From contig JABVXU010000396.1 of NCBI GenBank assembly GCA_013365365.1, forward strand, positions 1 to 50,252: 50,252 bases of DNA. The letters are read 5' to 3'. Positions 25,511-38,588 of this stretch are shown piece after piece. The notes below the pieces were generated by a model. The model was not told the origin of the DNA. It did no database searches and saw only the letters and a list, made by a program, of their open reading frames with translations. The DNA comes from Cruorifilaria tuberocauda. Lineage: Eukaryota; Nematoda; Chromadorea; Rhabditida; Onchocercidae. Position 1 is the stretch's first letter. Each line of letters opens with the position of its first letter. The position numbers and the translations under genes are program-made.

Positions 25511-27149
25511 ATGTCTCTTAGCGAACTCAAAAAGGTATATTTTTCATCTAGCACAAATTACTTACCGATTATCAGTTATTTATTATGTAATTTTTGAAGA
25601 TATAACTACGCGATTTGGGATGAGTATGTGGACTGTACAAAATTTCAATTCCTAAAAACTCTTAAATTCTATACTCTAATATATCAAATAATCACCTAAT
25701 TTACAATTCTAATTCTTTTTCAATAATCGACTTACTTTAGAAATCATCATAATACTTGAAGATATTATCATCATATATAGGAATATATTTAGGTTACTTA
25801 TTGTCGAACATATTTATTACTTTTTATTCAACTAATTTATCCATAATTTTCCAAACAACTCAGTGGAACTTTTCATGAGATTAGATATTATAGAGTAATT
25901 CAACAACTCTTGTTACTCATTAAATTATAATGGAGCAAAGTTTTCGAATATTCCAGAAATGGTGGGGAATGAATTTCGATATAGCAGCTGAAGAAATGCG
26001 ACGTCTTGATGGTGAACCAACTGAAAATGAGAAACTACAAATGTATGAACCTTACAAACAAGCAATTCATGGTGATATACCATCCATTGAAAATTATCGT
26101 TCGTTTATTTCTCATTCAATTAATTTTATCACAAATACAAAGCTATTCTTTGTTTGGCCTTAAATTATTTAAGAAATATTTAATAGCTCTAAATACAATT
26201 AACTTTTATATTTATGTAAATAAGGAGAAATTACATATTAAGGGATGATTTTGCAGTAAGGCATTCTTTTTATATCTCATTTTTCGAAATTGGAAATATC
26301 CGTACGAATCTCAAAAATCATCATTTATTATTATAACGTATAATGTACATGAAATATACAATAAAATGTTCAAAATTTCACTTCAAAAACAAGCATTTGA
26401 AGAGATGACAGCAAAAGAAAAGTACAATTTAAAGCAAAAAATAAAAATAAATCACTGCCCAAAATTAATCAATTGCACTTTATTTGTTTTTCAACAAAAT
26501 TTAGTTTTTTACCTTGACTGGATATTTTAAACACTGAATAAAATTCTAGAACCGAATGCACTTCATTTATAATTTTTCAGCCAAACCACCCGATAGTGAT
26601 CAATGGGATGTACAAAAGTACAATGCTTGGACAAAAAATAAAGGTTAAATTTTTAGATGGTATTGAATTCGATCTCTCAAAAATGAATTCAATATCTAAT
26701 CGAGCTTATGTAATTAATTGTATATTTATTTTTTTGCCAACGATATCTGCACAATGTTAACTCACAAAAAGTCCGATAAATAACTCCAAACGAAGGCTGA
26801 GAAAATGTTAAAAGTGAAGTTGATCTGATAAAAATTTTGTAAAGCATCGCAAAAAAGCAAAAGAACTTCTCAGACACAAATCTCTCATCGTTCATCTCTA
26901 TTAGGCCACATAATTAACTCATTAAGAGCACACAAGATAAAAGAATTACCTGGAAAACTGTTGCATGAAAAGTATTTAAATTAGCGAGAAAAAAGGTTTG
27001 ATTACTTACTGACATAATAATGTTTAGGAAAAGATCGACAACAATGTGAAAAGGAGTATGTACAAATAGCAGAAGAAATGATCAAAAAATATGATCGAAA
27101 AATTGTACGTAGTAAATGGAACAGTGAAGTTTGGAGTGTTGATTACTGA
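25511..27149 (+). CDS. Acyl-CoA-binding protein (ACBP/DBI family), four exons
   Basis: Preferred exons: 25511-25534 (MSLSELKK, donor GTATAT), 25957-26098, 26581-26643 and 27028-27149 (TGA), giving 116 aa. ACBPs bind long-chain acyl-CoA esters in the cytosol and supply them to lipid synthesis and oxidation. Seen: helix 1 FDIAAEEMRRL; the acyl-CoA signature MYEPYKQAIHGD with the Tyr and Tyr-Lys ligand positions; QKYNAWTKNKG, matching the K-x-x-A-W-x-x-x-x-G motif; then CEKEYVQIAEEMIKKY carrying the last ligand tyrosine. Introns 2 and 3 are both phase 1. The protein exceeds the usual 86-90 residues through an N-terminal KWWGMN insertion and a C-terminal tail RSKWNSEVWSVDY. An alternative start at 25930 (MEQSFRIFQKWW, 117 aa) reads through the acceptor at 25954-25956. 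The nucleotide-proximal lysine and tyrosines are intact, so activity is expected. A divergent paralogue is likely rather than the housekeeping form. Confidence 0.9.
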
Positions 27150-27199
27150 TAGAAATTGCATCCATTTGAAGTGAAATACAGAAATCTGTAGATTATCAT

Positions 27200-27205
27200 T
27201 TTATT
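27200..27205 (-). terminator. Candidate poly(A) signal of the MADF gene
   Basis: AATAAA on the minus strand, about 284 nt past the MADF stop and beyond the plus-strand ACBP signal at 27264, so the two 3' UTRs would overlap if both are used. Confidence 0.35.
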
Positions 27206-27263
27206 TCATTAACTGACACTGTAATTAACATGATTGTTCTGTGCCACTTCCGGATGCTGAAAA

Positions 27264-27269
27264 AATAAA
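27264..27269 (+). terminator. Candidate poly(A) signal of the ACBP gene
   Basis: AATAAA 115 nt after the ACBP stop codon, in the short interval before the convergent MADF gene. Confidence 0.45.
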
Positions 27270-27488
27270 TAAGATGATTAACAATACAATCTTGATCTTA
27301 TTTTAAATATTTGAAGAATTAAACATCAGCACATGAAACTGTTGAAATTATAAGTGAAAATAGTACATTTCTCATCGACTTCCAACTTTGAAGAAGTTTA
27401 ATTGTCAAGTTGTGATTACATTACAAAGTCTTTAACCCTTTCTCATGAGTACGAATGAAATCACCTTAAAGTTACAACAATCACAAAC

Positions 27489-30400
27489 TTAAAAATTTAC
27501 ATCAATTTCCAACAGCTCCATTGATGCTTCAAATACACAATCACTGATCTTCTTCTGTACTATTAAGCCAAGTCGTGGATTTCGTAACGAAATCGCTCTT
27601 ACTTTTTTTTCCACAAACTGACCTAAAATAGATTTAAAAAAAAACATTAGTATTGACAGCAAAAAACCATAGAGTTACATTGCTTTAGTCAGGAATTAAA
27701 TCTGCGAAACAAATAAAGTAGTAATTTAAAGAACTAAAAAACTTAAGCAGCACCTAAAAGAGTGAATTCGTCGACCACTTCTCGCCCACTCTTTCGGTCA
27801 ATGGTATGTGACATTTGCAATGCACAAGAACGTCTTTTTGAACCAACAACTGGTGGGCAGGAAGCATCCGGTTTTACTGCAAATTAAGAAATCTTTACCA
27901 AAGCAATAGTGTGAATTAAAATATGTAATTCACTATTTCTCGAAAAATCAACATAGTCTATCCGTTATTAAGTACGCGCCCAACAGTCATAACTCAATTT
28001 TAGCTAACCGTACATGCTCTTTCAGTCAAATCTACCCAGATTCTATTTAGTTCTTACAGTAAGATTTCATGCTAATGCATTTATACTTAACTAGTTCTTA
28101 TTTAAGGTTTTTTGGCCACTTTTTCACTTTTTCACTATGTAATACTACAGTTTTTTTGTACCATTTCTTTACATATTTATTACTATATTGAAATGAATGG
28201 AATTAGAAATGAAACAAGTAAGGATAAACAAGGAAACGAACCATCATGACTTGATGATTCGTCGCCGTTTTGATGAAATGAGCTCTCGCTAAACTGTTCT
28301 GCTTTTGAGACTGCTTCAATTGTCCGTTCAATGTTTGCCAATCGTTCAATGTTCGCCAGAGCTTCGTTAGTCTGATCGACCGAATTGTATGGATTTCCGG
28401 TCGTACTGGGGCTACATGTGACAGTCACGGTACTTGTTACAGGATATAATCCACCATCAGTTTTGGATGGATAAATAGAATATGATGACTGCTGATCACC
28501 TTCCTTACGATCCTGTGACATTAAGGCACTTGGTGTTGAATATGGCCGTTGTTGTTGGACGTTTCGATCATCGAGAAGAAATGAATTGTACAAGTAGCTC
28601 CTGAAAATCGAATATTTGCAAGATGGAATTTAAAGTAAGAAAAGACAAAACGTATCTTACGGATTACATAAATAATGATGGAATTTGCAGCGACAGACCG
28701 CTCCCAAGGATGAAAATGTAGTAGATGACAAAAAAATAAAGAGTAATACTTTTTTGCAAGATTTGGATTAAAACTCTACAATAATAAAATTAAATTGAAA
28801 AAATGGGTCGGAAACTAACTCAAAGAAAGAATTGATAATTTCCAAATCAATTCAATAAACTGGAACGATAGTCCACAAACTCGTTTATTAATTATATAAG
28901 TAACTATGATATCTACAAAGGATATGCTCAACTCCTAAGCTTTCCACTGATCAATTTAAAGATGCTTTTTTTTAAACTTTCTTTTAAATTTAAATTTCTT
29001 CTAAATTCCAAAGTTTTTCTTTTTGTAAAAAGAAATTATTTTGTAATAAAGAACGGAAACTGCAATGATCGCCAAATAATTTCACATCTTGTTCCACACA
29101 CAATACAGTGGGAAAGGGAAATAAGGATATGGGTTATAACAATTTAAAATCTTCAAATCCGGTTTTAAAGAGTTCGAGGACCGGTAACAACAGGAAATGA
29201 CATTTCCGGCAATGTTAAAGCGAGAAAAATTGGGAATAAAATTAGGTGATCAAATATCAAATTAAGAAAAATTTGTGATTGTAACTATCGGGGCACTATG
29301 AAATTGCTTGTTTCCAACATTATCAATCTCCTGAGGACTATGAAAATTTTCTCGTAAAAAAATCAAGAGATTGGGTAAATTATAAGAATTGCCAGTACTT
29401 TGTAAATGGAACTATGAACCGGAGGACTGTATTCAGACAATCAAAACTGGGAATCCAAAAAACGGGCTTGGATGAAAATCGATTCATCAGCGGTTGAATG
29501 TCGGAACGATCATGTTGAAACATGGCTAGCTTATACGAATCTTATGGTTAAAAACAGTTTCAAATCCTATACTTAAAAGTTCATATTCTTTACAGTTCTC
29601 CTCTATGCCCTTATTCAAAATTTTAATTACTAAAGTTCAATTTATGAATGAATTCTACATTTCCTTATATACTTCGTTTTTTTTTTTCAGGTATCTTTGT
29701 AAGCAGAAAATATGTAACAATTCCTACACTAAGTCATGAGTTGAGAATTGCCTGTAACTTTTATAAAAATTTTAACTAATACAAGACCACTATTGATATC
29801 ATAATGAGTGTAAAAGCAAAAAGATTGGAAGAATAATTATAAAATAACTTCCTTACTTACTAAAAAATACTAAAAATCTATGAAGCATAGACTAGCATAA
29901 TAGCAATATAATTCTCTTCAACAATAGCATATGCAGTTCAATAACTAAATTAAACAAAAAATGAAAAAAATAAAAAACAATAAACTCCATCCGAGATTTC
30001 TCATTAAATCCTATTTCTATCTGAATAACTTACATTGGATCATTTGCTTCAGCAATATCAGTAGCATCCGTAAACTTCAACATTTGCATGAAACGCCATG
30101 GCTTTATTTGAACATTTGATACTTCCATTCGTCGCTTAGCTCGTCTATATTGGTCTCGCAAATGTTGCCATTGACGACTTGTATGAGTACCTAAACTTTC
30201 TCTGTCAAAAAAAAAAGAAAATATAGAGAAGGAGGGAGAGAAAGAGAGAGAGAGAGAAAAATGAGCAAAATAAATATTGACCAATATTGGTGTAACAGGG
30301 AAAAAGAATAAAAACTGAAACGAATGATGATAACGTTGATGATATATCACTACTGATACATCATCATCATCATAATTCATTTCTATATCATCTTTTCAGA

Positions 30401-31397
30401 AGTTTTTTTACCGGATAATCAGTTTCTTTCCTATTATTCCTGAAAAAATCGGTTCAAAAATGTGTATGTATCTGTTTCTGTTTGTATATTCATATAAAAT
30501 CATCAGACAAATTCCTCCAATTTAGATAGTATAAATATATTACGGGCAAAGACAACGCTGAATTTATGAAAGCTAATACGGAAACTTTCTCTCCCGCTCT
30601 CTCTCTCTCTCTCTCTCTTTCCTTCTCTAAATATTCCTTTCCATCTTTCAGAAATGAAAGATCACCCGATTCGAAATTTGATGAATCTTTGAAAATATCA
30701 GAAAGAATTCAAATTCAAATATCAATAAATGATAGAATGAAATAAATAACGATAAAGAAAAAAAAAAACTAAATTCTCCACTAGAATTAAAAAAAATAAT
30801 CCAGGAAACTTTTATCCAGAAATAAGAAAGACTAGATTTGAGAAAATTAAAAATCCAAAAAAAAAAAAAAATTTGTAGCTGTTACATGAGGAATCTGTGA
30901 GACTGATATAGCAGTTAGGGAAAGGAAGAAAGAGAGAGAAGCTTGTGAGAAGAGAGAAAGAGTGAAAAGAAAGTAGTAAACAATTCTGTTTACAACTCCG
31001 ATTATTTTCATCCCCATACAACACCTGCCTTTTCGTCATCTTAAAAGCATCCATTACCGCGCCATTAACAACATTATCATCATCCTTATCAATATCACTA
31101 TCATCATTACTATTAGCATTATCATCGTGATTATCATTAAGGAAAAGAAAAAAAAAAAACTTCTTACTTACCTTTAAGTATGATACCAAACATTTCCGAC
31201 ATTTCTTGAGCAATTTCCCAAAAAATTTGTCGTTTTTTTGCAGCATTACGATAATCAACATTAGAAAAATTCCATATGCATTCTTGACGTTGTACTGATT
31301 TGATAAGCACTTCACGCATTGCGTCCGTCCATACGATTGTTTCGTTTGACATGCTTTTCGTGGTATTTTTTCTTTGAAATCTTCTTCTAGAAGGCAT
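27489..31397 (-). CDS. MADF-domain (Myb/SANT-like) DNA-binding protein, five exons
   Basis: Exons 31397-31172, 30199-30034 (or from 30201), 28600-28242, 27876-27754 and 27622-27489 (TAA) give about 335 aa. The MADF domain spans about residues 22-110 over exons 1-2: a helix around MREVLIKSVQ, IWNFSNVDYRNAAKK, FWEIAQEM, and SRQWQHLRDQYRRAKRR, the conserved third helix with W and L-R-D-x-Y-R-R. MADF proteins bind DNA as transcription factors, often paired with a C-terminal BESS protein-interaction motif. Here the middle is Ser/Thr/Gln-rich, with a near repeat (EALANIERLANIERTIEAV) that may form a short coiled coil. The C-terminus (FGQFV-like GQFVEKKVRAI, then NPRLGLIVQKKISDCVFEA) resembles BESS-type tails. 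An acceptor 7 nt before the ATG (CAG at 31405-31407) suggests SL trans-splicing. Target genes unknown. Confidence 0.88.
29285..29494 (+). pseudogene. Coding-like 70-codon open frame inside MADF intron 2
   Basis: The interval about 29050-29550 is clearly less AT-rich than the rest of the intron. On the plus strand an open frame of 70 codons without ATG start contains segments such as HYEIACFQHYQSPEDYENF and KSRDWVNYKNCQYF, with balanced codon and residue use. Nearby upstream frames (about 29040-29140 and 29160-29255) also look protein-like but are broken by stops. I do not recognise a family. It may be a decayed gene or transposon fragment, or exons of a nested antisense gene. Confidence 0.35.
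30231..30257. repeat. (GA)n microsatellite in MADF intron 1
   Basis: Imperfect GAGAGA tract just upstream (on the minus strand) of the MADF exon 2 acceptor; on the transcribed strand it reads CT-rich and may extend the polypyrimidine tract. Confidence 0.8.
30592..30620. repeat. (CT)n microsatellite in MADF intron 1
   Basis: Near-perfect CTCTCT run on the plus strand, opposite in orientation to the GA tract about 340 nt away. Confidence 0.85.
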
Positions 31398-32515
31398 GAC
31401 TAATCTGCCAATTTCAAATTGAAATATATAATATTTTACACAAAATTTAATACGGCCAATCCAATTCAATCATACGTTATTTGACAGATTTGTAATTTAA
31501 ATCATTAAGCAACAATTAACTTTATAATTTTCCGCATAACTTCCCATTTCGTTTCTTCCGAAATCCGAAATTTATTAGCGCTCTTTCTTTTTTTTTTCCT
31601 TCTATAACTTAAACTCATGATTATTCACTTTTTAAAAGTATTTCCTCATATTTCTATCCATCATTCAATAAAACATTTAAATACCGAATACACACCTACC
31701 TTACCTACCTATACATGAAATGTGAAAGTATTGCATAAGTATGCGTAAACGTTACTAATATTATTATCAATGTAAACAATTTATTAAATACCCTACATTT
31801 ACTATATAAGATCATTATTGAGTTATAAAGTTGATAAGTCGATAACGAATACTTCAAAATATTACATGAATACAAATTAATTACTATACTACTTTAATTA
31901 AATTTTAAATTCGAAATTTTACACGATCGATTTGTTGAAATCAAATTATATGATGGATCTAAATTTGTAAAATTTGTTACGTAAAAATATGTAAATGTGA
32001 TTTGTAAACTTATGCAAAATTACAGGACATACAAAATTGATTATGTAATTTTCACTATGCAATATTTTGTTACTCAAGAATAGCAAACTTAAATGATTGA
32101 AGAGAGAAGTCTCGAAATGATAATCATCCCATTCCTCAGATATACCAAATATTCTTCAATAAGTAAATGGCTTTTAACAGTAACAACAACAACAAAAGCA
32201 GCAACAAGTTATTCACGATAGATGAATAGGCAAAGTAACTGGTACTGATAAGTAATCGAACAAGACAGGAATAGAGAAATAGTACGGAAAAGTAATTAAG
32301 CTATGTGTAATTCGATTAATCTTAGCTATTAGATATTAATTTTAACCAATGGTACCACAAATATTTCTATAGGAAATTAACTTACGGTAGTACCACGAAA
32401 ACCGATCATCATAAGCCCAACTAACGGCAATACACCGACAATGTGTATGTCTGCTTATATGTATGTGTCTGTCTGTATATGTGTGTAGCTGCTGAGAGAG
32501 AATTTTGATATATGC

Positions 32516-32535
32516 CACACATACACACACACACA

Positions 32536-32609
<74 letters not shown>
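32516..32609. repeat. (CA)n microsatellite
   Basis: Nearly 100 nt of CA dinucleotide with two CAT interruptions; all long cysteine/valine or threonine/histidine frames across it are artefacts of the repeat. Confidence 0.95.
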
Positions 32610-32613
<4 letters not shown>

Positions 32614-33800
32614 AACGCATACATACAAATCTATACATATACATACACACATACGCATATACACACTCACCGACACCAACGTTTTTGATCACCATCTTCT
32701 CTGTACTAATTTCTAGACGTCACATACATTTACCGACAATCAACATTCTTCACATAATATTCTACATTTCATTCATATATAAATTTCTGCAGACATCTAC
32801 AAACGACGTCACATACACATACGTACATACAAACGTCACATACACATACATACAAACTTGCAAGTGCATATATATATACATGTATACCTTCATATATATG
32901 TAAAAATTCACGTATATTCATTCGTACGTATAGACAACGTAAATATAAATATAACAATCGCATATATAAACAGAAAGGAAACAAACGCCTACAAACATAC
33001 ATTCACCGACACAAACATTTCTCATCAATGTCATATGTGTGTATGTATGCATGTATGTATGTATGTACGTATGTATGTATGTATGTATGTATGTATGTAT
33101 GTATGTATGTATGCATTTATGTATGTATGTATGTATAACTAAAATCGTAGAGAATGATGATATGTAACATACACATACACGCATACACGGACGTGATGGA
33201 GAACTCTGCACGAAGAAATATGCAAGTAACAGTTATCCGTAGACATGGAAACATACACACAGTCACGCAGACATACATAGACATACACACATACATAGAC
33301 ATACACAGACATACGTACACAGATATGCACAAACATGCACAAACGTACACGTATATACGCATAGACATACACAGACACTCATACATTTTCATAGACATAC
33401 ATAGACATACACAGACATGCATAAGCATATACACAAAAAGTATATATAGACATACACAGGCATACGCAAACATACACACATAAATGCAATAGACATAAAC
33501 CAGACATATATAGACATACACAAACATACCATGTGCACATACACTCACATTCATAATTCCAAATGAATACGATTACTATGGTATACACAAGTTTAATGCA
33601 CACATATATACATTGCGCACATACATACGCACATATACGTGCATGCATATATACGTACGTACATACATACATACATATGTACATATGTACATACTAACAT
33701 ATACATACATACATACACACTCATACATCCATATACACGTACATATATACATGCGTGCGTACATACATATAGATACATACGTACATATATATATATATGC
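32610..33800. repeat. Degenerate ACATAC/ATAGACATAC satellite island
   Basis: About 1.2 kb dominated by ACATAC, CACATACA and ATAGACATACACAGACATAC-type units on the plus strand, mixed with unique segments. It follows the pure CA run, suggesting stepwise growth from a microsatellite. All overlapping ORFs are repeat translations. Confidence 0.85.
33037..33136. repeat. (TATG)n tract in opposite orientation within the satellite island
   Basis: Some 20 copies of GTAT with rare substitutions. It is the reverse complement of the flanking ATAC-type repeats, so the single strand can fold onto the neighbouring ACATAC arrays. Confidence 0.9.
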
Positions 33801-36800
33801 ATGTAAAAATCAGTATCGACTGGGGGAGAATTATTTTTTTTTTTGTTTGGATGAAGGCAGGGGAATTTATCGGTGAAAAACTTGGCGTAACTCTGAGAAG
33901 ATCTGATATGAAGCTTGAGCAAAAAGAATGATAGCAAGAAAAAAACCATCCTAATCTATCCATTTAACGCTTCTCTCAACTGTTTTCCAGTTTCTGTTCT
34001 TGTTAGCTTAGATTAATTAACCGGAATTAACCGGATTAGACCAGATCCTCTCATATATAATCAAAAATTTCCGGAAAGGAACTTACCATACTTCAAGTCT
34101 AAATTCATTCGATAGCAAAATCATTGGACTAGAATATTTATCGAAAACTGATATGTAAGGATATAGTATAGTATAAAGAAATGTTCGAATATTCGTGATA
34201 ATTGATTATCAATAATCAATGAAAGCATCCTGAAATTTGAAAATGATTTTAATTCTGAAACAGTAAATTATTGATTATTTGAAATAGAGAGAAAAAAAAA
34301 AGTTTAATAGAATATCTGCAAGATTGTTTATGCTTATTGATTATCAATAATCCGATTATTTAGCATTATCGATTTTCCGTTAACGTACGTTATTTCTACA
34401 TTCTGCATCATTTTAATCGCAATATAGAAGTGTAATTTAACCTTCCGGTTTGATGACAAAATGTTGACACATTTCAATTAAATCATTTACCTCTGTCATC
34501 TTTTACGTTTACGTCAAATTTCCAATGAGTGCAATTACGATAGCTATGATTCCAATCAATAATGAATTGATTAAAGCTAAACATGATGATATTGAAAAAT
34601 AAAAATTACAATAGCGATAGAGAGGAAATAAAAATAAAATATTTGACATGAGTAAAAAAGTGTTCCAAAAACATTCTTTTGCAAATTAAGTCACGCATTA
34701 CGTGACCTATAACCTATGCAACCTTCATTGCTTCATCCATCATTTCTCTCTATCCGTAAAACACTTTACTGAATGCAACAAAAACTGGATGGTAAACGTT
34801 TGAAATACTTTCCTCATTTTTCGACCATTTACGATAACAGATTGTAGAATGTATTTTAGACTTTATGCCTTTATGCTGATCGAATTTTAGAAACTTTTTC
34901 AGTTGAGCTAAAGGGTAAGGTGTAATGTGTAAATTATAGGAAAAAAGGGAATTTTCACAGTTTCTTTCATAATATTAACAATAACGTCAGTAAGAGACGT
35001 CGAGGATGTTTCACGTAAAAAAAGGGGAAAGAATTAAACGTATTCGTGGGAAGACGTGAAGTTAACGTCCTAAGGTCATTCAATACTTCGTTACATTTTT
35101 TGCCATTTAATTTCTAATATTTTAATATGAATTGTATACAATATTATAATTAATATACAGTTGGAATTAATTAATCCTAATAAATTTTGCATTCTAAAAG
35201 TATTATCCGAGAAATTCATTATTTCACATGAGAGTTGTTAAAATGAATATTGTTATTTTTATACGTGAAGTTTAATTAAGTTTATAGGTAATTTTTATAA
35301 GTTTATAAATAATAAATTAAAAATTTTACAGGTTTACAAGTTCATGAGTTAAATGCTGTTTTAAGAAGTTATTTCAATGTAAGAATCATTGTGATGCATT
35401 TCAGGAAAATATTTCCAAAAAAATTTTTTTGAAATTACGTTTGAATACGCTGAATTGGAATAATTTTGAATTGGTAAACAGATTTTTGGATTTTTTAAAA
35501 ATATTTAAAATGCTTGTAATTATTGAGTTTCATCAAAAATTTATAAATATAAATATTTCATCTACTTTAATTTCATTTTATTTTATCAGCTCCATTTAAT
35601 TGCACTTTTTTTCAAAGAAAATTTTTCGTTATATTTTTTTCTTATTGTTTTTGAATTTATCAATTAGTTAATATTTTTCTTTTTTGCACTTTTTATTTAT
35701 TTAACGTATTTATCAGGACATTTTTCTAATGATTAATTAATTGGAATGATATTTTATTATTGCTGAATGATACTGAACAAGCTGTAATTTGTAAAAAAAA
35801 AAAAAGTTGAAAGAAAGAAAAAAGGAATAGAAGTTCGTTAAAATTAGAAGATAAGTAATTTCAAAGTTTATTGGAAAATTTGTGACTAAAATACAAAATG
35901 TTAGCATTCGGCCGAATTGTTTAATGATGACAGCAATTTAATGGTAACAGATTAAATTCGATGAATTGCATGCACCATTCTGAAAAGTGCTTTTATAAAG
36001 TTATTTATTTCATTTCAAAACGTATAAAACAATTGCGATTAAGCCTATGTGATTGGTTTGATTGATATCATCGATGATATGAAATCAAATCTTTAAGATT
36101 GATTATAACATGAAATTAAATTGTGTTAAATCAAACTTTCAAGTAATCATTTATATCTTTTTACATAAATTTCGCTTTCTTCTTAAACCGTTTAAAATTT
36201 GCCATCGATATTTAACTAATCAAATATGTCAAATATGTAGCAGAGAGTTAAGCGAAGAATTAGATTTTAATTTTTTTTTTTCGAAATACCAAAGTTTCAA
36301 AAGTAACTTTTGTCATGAATGAACGATGTAAAGTACATTCCATACTTATCCATTTGCAATTCATTAATTTCTTACTAAAATTAAATTCAAATTAAAAGAT
36401 TTGAAATGAATTCTCTCTCATTGATATTTGGTATTGTATTCTGAATTGTTATGGAGAAGAATGTATTATGAACGATATGATTTAGGAATTGATAAAAGTA
36501 CTGTACGATCGAATCATTTTCTTTTTTTTAAAACATTTTTATTAAAAATTCGAATCCATTTTAACATATATGCTTCAAATTATCATGAACAAAAAAATTT
36601 TGAATTAATCAAAATTTTTTCTAAAACAAAAAGCATTCAAAAAAAATCCATCACCCGAATTTATTTGCAAAAGAAAAAAAAATATTATCGAAAAATTTTT
36701 CAAATTGTGTATTCAATTGAAATTAAGCAAATATTAAAAGGGATAGATAAATATGAGAAGTAAGGTGAAATTTTTGTTAGCATCAAGTTTCATCGGTCAA

Positions 36801-38588
36801 AATGCTAATTACAAATTATTGCACAATTAATTTGTATCAAAATTATCATTAATTAAAGAAAGTCACAGAAGAGTACGATAATTATATGGTAGGAAAGATT
36901 TGACAAAGAGTATGGTAATTATGGTAATTATAGGTAGGAAAGATATGACAGATAGCTACATTGAAGTAAAATTCAGCAAATATTTCGTTTTAAATTAATT
37001 TTTTTTAGAAACAAGTTACGGTACATTACAGTACGGTATGTAAATTTAGCAAGGAAAACTTTGTTTACATTATCTAAAAAAGTAATTAAATGAATGAAAA
37101 ACTAAGGTATGATATTTAATTTGCAAAAAAAAGTAAAGAGGAAAAGGGAAAGGTAAAAATAAAGGTAAATTTTAGAATTACAAAAGCATTAATAATGTCA
37201 TGTACGAAGATATACCCGAAACAATTAGCAAAAACTAAAAGAAAAAACATTTCTCTTTTATTGAAGAGATTATAAAGTTCAAATAATTCGTATATCTTAT
37301 CAGCTCGTATTATTAACCATACATTTATACAATAATTTATCATTGGCGCAAATTCCTTATCGATTAACTGATTTAATCTATTTATCAATCTGATAAATCT
37401 ATTAATCATATTAACAAATCGTAAAAATTTGCAAAATTAATTCTGTCAAATATCATTTTCTTGTATTTGCTAGATCCGATCGGTTATTACATAAGCTTAA
37501 AATATGCTTTTACTTCAATCCTATCTTATTTGATCTTATCATACATGTTACCATACATGTACCATATATCGATTATCATACCAATAACTGTGCAAATATT
37601 AATTTACCGTAATTATTAAAAAAGGGAAAAGCTCAATTAATAATTATTCAAAGTTTCGATTTCATGCAAACACATATCATACATGCATAAATCAATAAAA
37701 AAAAACGAACATAGAAAAAAAAAAGCAAAAATTAACAGAATAAATATTTATACGCACAGTTTACTAATACTACACAATACGAATATAACAGGTAAATAAG
37801 CAAATAAGCAAATTTTGATGAGCAAATAAGGAAAGTTTTTGAAAAAAATTTTTTTTTTCTTACAGAATTCAAAATTACAAATTAAACTGTGTATTAAATG
37901 ATAAATGATACAGTAAAGAATAAAAATACAATAATAAGAATAATTAGTAATGGGAAAAAAAGAATTGTGCTATTTTGTAAAGCATATAAGAAAAAAAAAA
38001 GAACTTTTTTAATTAATTCAAAAACCGGTCATGATAATTGGAGAAAAGATTTTCCATACATTTTAAAATTAGCATAAAGAGAAACAATAATCACAGCAAA
38101 AAAGGAAATAGTAATATTTGAAGGATATATATATATAAAGAAAAAAAGACATATCAATATGGATTGTCTTGGATTGACCACTGACCACTAATTTCTAAAC
38201 TTTGAGCTTATTGTAAATGAAACACTGTAGGTATTTGTATATATCCTAGTTGAATAAATTTGAAAAAATACCTAAAATTAACTCATCAAAAATCATATAA
38301 AAATTAAAGTAATTTAGTTAGGATCGAAGTGGATTTTAGAGTAAATTGTGATGATTTTTCGTTTTTAATATTTTAATATTCGATCATTTTTAATAATTTA
38401 AATCACTCAATTAATTAATCAATTTAGATGGGCAAAAATATCGAAAAACAATAAATTTTAATATTAAATCAATATTACTGTTTACGAAAAAAAGTTATCA
38501 TAAAATTCATGTATATCATCATCATGCTCTAAAATGCAACTTAAATTTAGCATAAATTTAATTATTCATTAAAAAAAATTAAATTGTA

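Noticed and set aside
32342..33963. Many overlapping ORFs of Cys/Val, Thr/His and Tyr/Met repeats on both strands
   Set aside because: They are translations of CA, ACATAC and TATG repeats.
36428..36763. 111-codon plus-strand ORF
   Set aside because: Extreme Lys/Ile/Phe bias with poly-A/T codons and no family resemblance; most likely a chance open frame.
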